Assembly (NCBI RefSeq): GCF_001422725.1
Contig: NZ_LMMA01000012.1
Coordinates: 428,967 to 492,966, forward strand
Direction: 5' to 3'
DNA length: 64,000 bases
Origin: Flavobacterium sp. Leaf82
GTDB lineage: Bacteria; Bacteroidota; Bacteroidia; Flavobacteriales; Flavobacteriaceae
Shown here: positions 59,995-64,000 of the stretch, piece after piece
Position numbering within the stretch: position 1 is the first letter of the stretch
How the letters are laid out: each line of letters starts with the position of its first letter
Made by a program: the position numbers and the translations under genes
Notes under the pieces: model-generated
Told to the model about the DNA's origin: nothing
Database searches by the model: none
The model's input: the letters and a program-made list of their open reading frames with translations, nothing else

Positions 59995-60009
59995 TCCGAA
60001 GCTTCGGGA
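59995..60009. repeat. TCCGAAGCTTCGGGA palindrome
   Basis: TCCGAAGCTTCGGGA is another member of the TCCCGA...TCGGGA group, between DUF3098 and ftsX. Confidence 0.65.
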
Positions 60010-60045
60010 AGGACAGGTTTTTATTATTTACGTTTCTATCTAAAA

Positions 60046-60921
60046 TTAGTAAAGGTCGTCAGTTCTTAAATTCAGGAAACGCTGTGTTGCAAAATGCGTA
60101 CTTACCCACGTAATCAGAACTCCTAATCCAAAAACAGCTAATAATACCAAGCCTATTAAAACCTGATCTTCCATAATGCCTAATCCCGGGAAATTGTTTT
60201 CTACATAAAGTAAAAGTGCGATCAATGCAATAATTGCTAATCCTGCGCCTAACATTCCTAATTTTACACTTCGCATTACAAATGGTTTACGGATAAATGA
60301 TTTTGTTGCACCAACCATTTGCATGGTTTTAATGATAAAACGATTTGAATGTATCGATAAACGCAATGAACTATTGATTAACAAAACGGCGATTACGGCA
60401 AGGAATCCGCTAATAATCAAGATCCACATACTTACTTTTTTGATGTTGTCGTTTACCAGATTTACCAATTGTTTGTCGTAAACAATGTCTTCAATCATAG
60501 TATTTTGTCTCAGCGTACTTTCGATTTTCGAAATGCTGTCTCTTTCAACATAATCAGCTTTTAAGTGAATGTCGTATGAATTCAATAAAGGATTTTCTCC
60601 CAAAAAGGTTAAGAAATCTTCTCCAATAATATCAGTATGTTCTTTTGCTGCTTTTTCTTTGGTAACATACACATAAGATCTCGCGAAAGGAGCCTTTTTT
60701 AATTGCGTGTCAAATGCTTTTATTACACTATCATTAGCTTCATTTTTAAAGAAAACCGTCATCGCGATTTTTTCTTTAAAATCATTAGCCAGTTTTTTAG
60801 AATTGATAATGAATAATCCCAGTACTCCTAAAAGGAATAAAACCAGAAATACACTTAGTACAACCGAAAAATAAGAGGAAATTAACCTGCGCTTTTGAAA
60901 TTTATCAAAGTTAGAACTCAT
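60046..60921 (-). CDS. ftsX: cell division protein FtsX
   Basis: FtsX is the ABC-type permease that with FtsE regulates peptidoglycan hydrolysis at the septum. The 291-residue protein has an N-terminal helix (SVVLSVFLVLFLLGVLGLFI), a periplasmic domain (about 45-165; MTVFFKNEANDSVIKAFDTQ, then KEKAAKEHTDIIGEDFLTFL), three further helices and the loop SNRFIIKTMQMVGATKSFI, a hallmark of FtsX. No ftsE is adjacent, a common split in Bacteroidota. Confidence 0.94.
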   Translation of the reverse strand: MSSNFDKFQKRRLISSYFSVVLSVFLVLFLLGVLGLFIINSKKLANDFKEKIAMTVFFKNEANDSVIKAFDTQLKKAPFARSYVYVTKEKAAKEHTDIIGEDFLTFLGENPLLNSYDIHLKADYVERDSISKIESTLRQNTMIEDIVYDKQLVNLVNDNIKKVSMWILIISGFLAVIAVLLINSSLRLSIHSNRFIIKTMQMVGATKSFIRKPFVMRSVKLGMLGAGLAIIALIALLLYVENNFPGLGIMEDQVLIGLVLLAVFGLGVLITWVSTHFATQRFLNLRTDDLY

Positions 60922-61141
60922 AGTTTGCTTAAATTATGTGGTAAAAATAATAAAGAATTTCTTTATTTGAAGTTAATAACGAACTTTTATACTATAAATG
61001 TACAATTAAAGATCAAAAGAGTCAACATTAAAAAACCTTTGCAGCGCTGAAGCTCTGAAACTTTTCAGTCTTAAATTTTATTTAATGCGTGTTTTCTATG
61101 CATAATAAAAATGAATCTTAGCAGCTTAGTATCTCCGAACC

Positions 61142-61735
61142 TTATTTTACTTTATAAACTTCAATACTTTTTAACCAATATACATGTCTTGGACCTGTTT
61201 TAATGTCGTTTTTGCAAATCAAAATCATTTCGCCGTTTTTAACCGGTTTTCCGTTTTCTTCAAAAAGAACATAAGTGTTTTCTCCTGTTGGATTATTAAA
61301 AATTTCAGCCCAGGAAAAAGTAGCTTTATAACCGTCCGAAGCTCTGGCAACGATATAAAAATTGCGGTCTTTATGTCCGTTTTGTTTGATTTTTACTTTT
61401 TCTAAAATGTCTTTCAATAAGACACCTCTACTGGTTTTATCATTTTTTTTGACATCGCCATTTTGCCCCGTTATTTTAAGATTTGAAATTGTCGCAACTT
61501 TCATTTTTTGTAAAGAATCTACACTCAATTGTATCGGAAATTCGACTTCGCCCTTTATTTCAATTTGATGGTTTACCAATTTTAAACTATCAGCAGCAGA
61601 CATTGAAACGTGATGATCTTCTTTTTGAGATTCAGTAGTTTTTTCAGTAACAACAACTTCTTCTTTTTTAGAAGTGTTACACATGCTGCATGTTAATGCA
61701 ATAAAAAGAACGAGAATGTAAAGTGGTGTTTTCAT
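61142..61735 (-). CDS. lipoprotein with oxidoreductase molybdopterin-binding-like fold
   Basis: The 197-residue protein has an export signal with cysteines (LTCSMC) that may include a weak lipobox, a Lys/Glu-rich spacer (about 22-45) and a domain with RGVLLKDILEKVKI, FYIVARASDGYKATFSWAEI, YVLFEENGKPV, GEMILICKNDIKTGPRHVYW, then LKSIEVYKV. The pattern resembles the sulfite-oxidase type molybdopterin-binding fold (PF00174), but the cofactor-ligating Cys is not present. Enzymatic activity is therefore unlikely, and it may only bind a ligand. It is 18 bases downstream of the TonB receptor gene, so the two form a unit. Confidence 0.75.
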   Translation of the reverse strand: MKTPLYILVLFIALTCSMCNTSKKEEVVVTEKTTESQKEDHHVSMSAADSLKLVNHQIEIKGEVEFPIQLSVDSLQKMKVATISNLKITGQNGDVKKNDKTSRGVLLKDILEKVKIKQNGHKDRNFYIVARASDGYKATFSWAEIFNNPTGENTYVLFEENGKPVKNGEMILICKNDIKTGPRHVYWLKSIEVYKVK

Positions 61736-61753
61736 ATTAAGGTTATTTGTGTT

Positions 61754-64000
61754 TTAGAATTTGTTGGTTTCCCAAACCAGTGAGAGATAATATAATCCGC
61801 CAATTGACGGACCGCCCAGAATAGAATTATAAGGTTTGTTTAGAATATTAGTTCCTCCTAGTTTTGTGGTAATGCCTGATTTTTTGAAATTATAATTCAC
61901 CTGAGCATCCATAGACCAATAAGCAGGAACATTTCCGCTTACTAAAAACGAAACATAGTCAAAATTGTTTTGATAACGGGCTGTTACACTTGCGCCTAAA
62001 TTTTGCCAGATATTTTGCGCGATTAATGTTCCGTTGATATTGAATTCCGGAGTGTTAAATCCGTCTTCCAGTCCATCTTTATCATCTGTACGATCGAGTT
62101 TGGTATAAGTAAAATTGGTTAAAGCTGTAAAAGTTTCATCAATTCGATATTTTAAGCCTAAACTTCCTCCGTAATTGTAGATTTTACTTTTAGAATTGGT
62201 CCATAAACGATATCTGTTTTGAGTGTTCTTTGCGTATAATGCAGTCGGGATTTGATTTTGATCTGTTGTAATAGGAATACTGGCTTCTACTTGTGCAATG
62301 AAATTTTTATAAGAGTTGTAATAGAAATCGGCATCTATAAAAAGATTTTGCTTCAAGGCGATTCCTCTAAAACCAAATTCGAAAGAATTAACAAATTCAG
62401 GCTGTAAATATGTGTAAGGATTCTTTTGAATCGTGTTTTTATTCTTTTCAATGGCTTGTGCCTGAGTGATTCCAAGCGTGTTGACATCATTATTTACCTG
62501 CGACTGAAATTTATCAATGGAAGCTTTTGTGTATGAATTCTCAAAAATACCGTCAGACATAATGCGTAATCCGCCAACGCGTTTTACGCCGCCGCTATTT
62601 ACATTCGAGAAACCTTCGAAAATACTCGGAAAGCGATATCCGTTTTGATAAGATGCCCTGAAACTAATCGCTTCTTTTGGAGTGTAAACCGCAGTAAATT
62701 GCGGGGTAAATTTGGTATTGAAATAATTTGCTTTATCCATTCTAATCGTGGCGCCCAAACTTATTTTTCGATCAAGAAAATCTTTGTTTAATTGTGTAAA
62801 AGCACCTGTTTTTTGATACGTTAAATTTTCAGTGGCATTGACCGGATTAATAAAATAATTTCCGTCAGGCACAATAATATAAGTTCTGTAATCGAAACCG
62901 CTTAATAATTTAGCTTCTATTTTTTCGAAGAAAGACGGAAAAGCTTTGTCCCAATTTAGCAAACCTTCGGCATGAACCAAAGTCGATTTTACGCGTAAAG
63001 CTGCACCAATATCCCAATTGTTAATATTGATTAATTCGTTTTCCTTTTCTTTATACGCTTCTGTTCCGGGTTCAAAACGTCCAAGATCAGATGATGTTCT
63101 GGCTATTTTATGTGCATCTGCAACAGTTGCTCCGTTTGTTACAGCATTTTTATAAGCAGTCGAATAATCTGCAAACCATTTATCATCTGATTTATAAGCG
63201 CGATCCATGTTTTCTGCCAGCGAACGCATGTTATAGGAGTTTCCGGTATTTTCGCCCGTAGCATATGCCTTTACCTCAAAAATAGACGTGTGATAATCTA
63301 CTGCAATTTGGTTCAAAGTATAATTGTCTAATCTAAAACGGTTCGAACGTTGGTAAACAGTATTAATAAGTGCTGTTTTGTAGGTTACGGCTAATTCATT
63401 TCCTTTTTTCGGACGGAAATAAAAACCAATATCGGCTTTGTAGTTTTTAATGTCATAATCAGAAATATCCGTTTCGCGATATCCCGTTCTGGCAACGACA
63501 TAATTTTTACCATTTAAGTTTAGTGTTTTTCTATTGGCTGATTCGTTTCCGTAGCCATTCACTTCATCATAAGCGGGATTATCTGCGCCATATAAATTGG
63601 TTGATGCATTTGCGTTTGGAGCCAAATCTGTTCTGTCGTCTGCAACCCAATCTGTTCCTCCCGTTGCGGAGGCATTTAATTTAAAAGCAAATTTTTCATT
63701 GAATGCTTTTGCCACACGCAAGTTAAATTGCGAATATATTCTGGGCGAAAAACGATCTATATTGCCAACATGATTTACTCCGGTTAATTGCTGAATGCTG
63801 ATGCCTTGATGCTCAAAAGGATTTTTTGTCTGGATGTTTGCCAGACCATTTATAGCGTTCATTCCGTATAAAGCAGCGGCAGTTCCCGGAATTATTTCTA
63901 TTTTATCAATATCAAGATCATTCGCGCCCAGTGCATTGGCAATTGGAGCGCCCAAATGTGGTGCCTGATTATCGATTCCGTCTACCAATTGTGCAAAACG
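61754..64000 (-). CDS. TonB-dependent receptor, 5' end outside window
   Basis: The visible 748 residues are the C-terminal part of a TonB-dependent receptor; the frame stays open to base 64000. The first residues of the fragment (VDGIDNQAP, then IEIIPGTAAALYGMNAINGLANIQTKNP) are the end of the plug domain, and the rest is a 22-strand-like barrel ending YYLSLVWETNKF. The terminal Phe is the usual outer-membrane signal. The transported substrate cannot be told. It is followed 18 bases later by the molybdopterin-like lipoprotein, which may handle the same ligand. Confidence 0.92.
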   Translation of the reverse strand, partial: RFAQLVDGIDNQAPHLGAPIANALGANDLDIDKIEIIPGTAAALYGMNAINGLANIQTKNPFEHQGISIQQLTGVNHVGNIDRFSPRIYSQFNLRVAKAFNEKFAFKLNASATGGTDWVADDRTDLAPNANASTNLYGADNPAYDEVNGYGNESANRKTLNLNGKNYVVARTGYRETDISDYDIKNYKADIGFYFRPKKGNELAVTYKTALINTVYQRSNRFRLDNYTLNQIAVDYHTSIFEVKAYATGENTGNSYNMRSLAENMDRAYKSDDKWFADYSTAYKNAVTNGATVADAHKIARTSSDLGRFEPGTEAYKEKENELININNWDIGAALRVKSTLVHAEGLLNWDKAFPSFFEKIEAKLLSGFDYRTYIIVPDGNYFINPVNATENLTYQKTGAFTQLNKDFLDRKISLGATIRMDKANYFNTKFTPQFTAVYTPKEAISFRASYQNGYRFPSIFEGFSNVNSGGVKRVGGLRIMSDGIFENSYTKASIDKFQSQVNNDVNTLGITQAQAIEKNKNTIQKNPYTYLQPEFVNSFEFGFRGIALKQNLFIDADFYYNSYKNFIAQVEASIPITTDQNQIPTALYAKNTQNRYRLWTNSKSKIYNYGGSLGLKYRIDETFTALTNFTYTKLDRTDDKDGLEDGFNTPEFNINGTLIAQNIWQNLGASVTARYQNNFDYVSFLVSGNVPAYWSMDAQVNYNFKKSGITTKLGGTNILNKPYNSILGGPSIGGLYYLSLVWETNKF

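Noticed and set aside
1..64000. CRISPR array, prophage or integrase
   Set aside because: The repeats are palindromic REP-type elements without uniform repeat-spacer units, and no cas, phage or integrase-like protein was seen.

Overview
The window is AT-rich chromosomal DNA of a Bacteroidota bacterium, almost certainly a Flavobacteriaceae member and most likely a Flavobacterium. The pointers are: promoter -7 boxes of the TAnnTTTG type; little or no Shine-Dalgarno sequence before most starts; a TonB-dependent receptor; a DUF5686 protein with a carboxypeptidase-regulatory-like domain; a DUF3098 protein between ftsX and uppP; the order DUF177-rpmF-fabH-accB-accC; and many short palindromic intergenic repeats of a kind often seen in Flavobacterium genomes. 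No ribosomal RNA, CRISPR array, prophage or plasmid replication gene was found. Families were assigned by reading motifs, not by database search.

Layout. 1-3450: a truncated TPR-like protein, methylmalonyl-CoA epimerase, a CAT-anticodon tRNA and a small secreted protein. 3487-9182: housekeeping metabolism (ribE, pdxA, and DUF177-rpmF-fabH-accB-accC for the first steps of fatty-acid synthesis). 9486-15373: six tandem PepSY-like secreted proteins beside a sigma-54 activator and a convergent hybrid histidine kinase with an HPt domain, probably one phosphorelay. 15549-21858: S9 peptidase, FAD oxidoreductase, mtgA, an LpxR-like protein and a membrane protein. 21889-29343: an accessory block. It starts with 341-342 bp repeat units and a RAYT (REP-associated tyrosine transposase), continues with a six-gene cluster of SUKH-type and membrane proteins, and ends in a GIY-YIG nuclease gene set between a decayed tRNA-Ala copy and an intact tRNA-Ala followed by two tRNA-like pseudogenes.

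29450-44650 returns to core genes: enoyl-CoA hydratase, queD, lpxH, a seven-haem cytochrome, an alpha/beta hydrolase, an MFS transporter, recJ, a HopJ-family protein, rsmI, tdk, rpoN and asnS. 44971-52514 holds an RND/MMPL exporter, a four-gene unit (SMR transporter, AbiC-like membrane protein, LytS-type kinase, LytTR regulator) and a cation:proton antiporter. 53002-64000 holds the DUF5686 protein, pyrH-frr, a thioredoxin-like protein, the ftsX-DUF3098-uppP-truB cluster, and a lipoprotein next to a truncated TonB receptor.

Most gaps between genes are filled by palindromic repeats of at least eight families. The most interesting structures are the tRNA-Ala/GIY-YIG cassette, the RAYT with two apparent internally deleted copies of itself, the PepSY-like array beside a sigma-54 phosphorelay, the orphan SUKH cluster, and a 16-bp palindrome that has become six codons of recJ.
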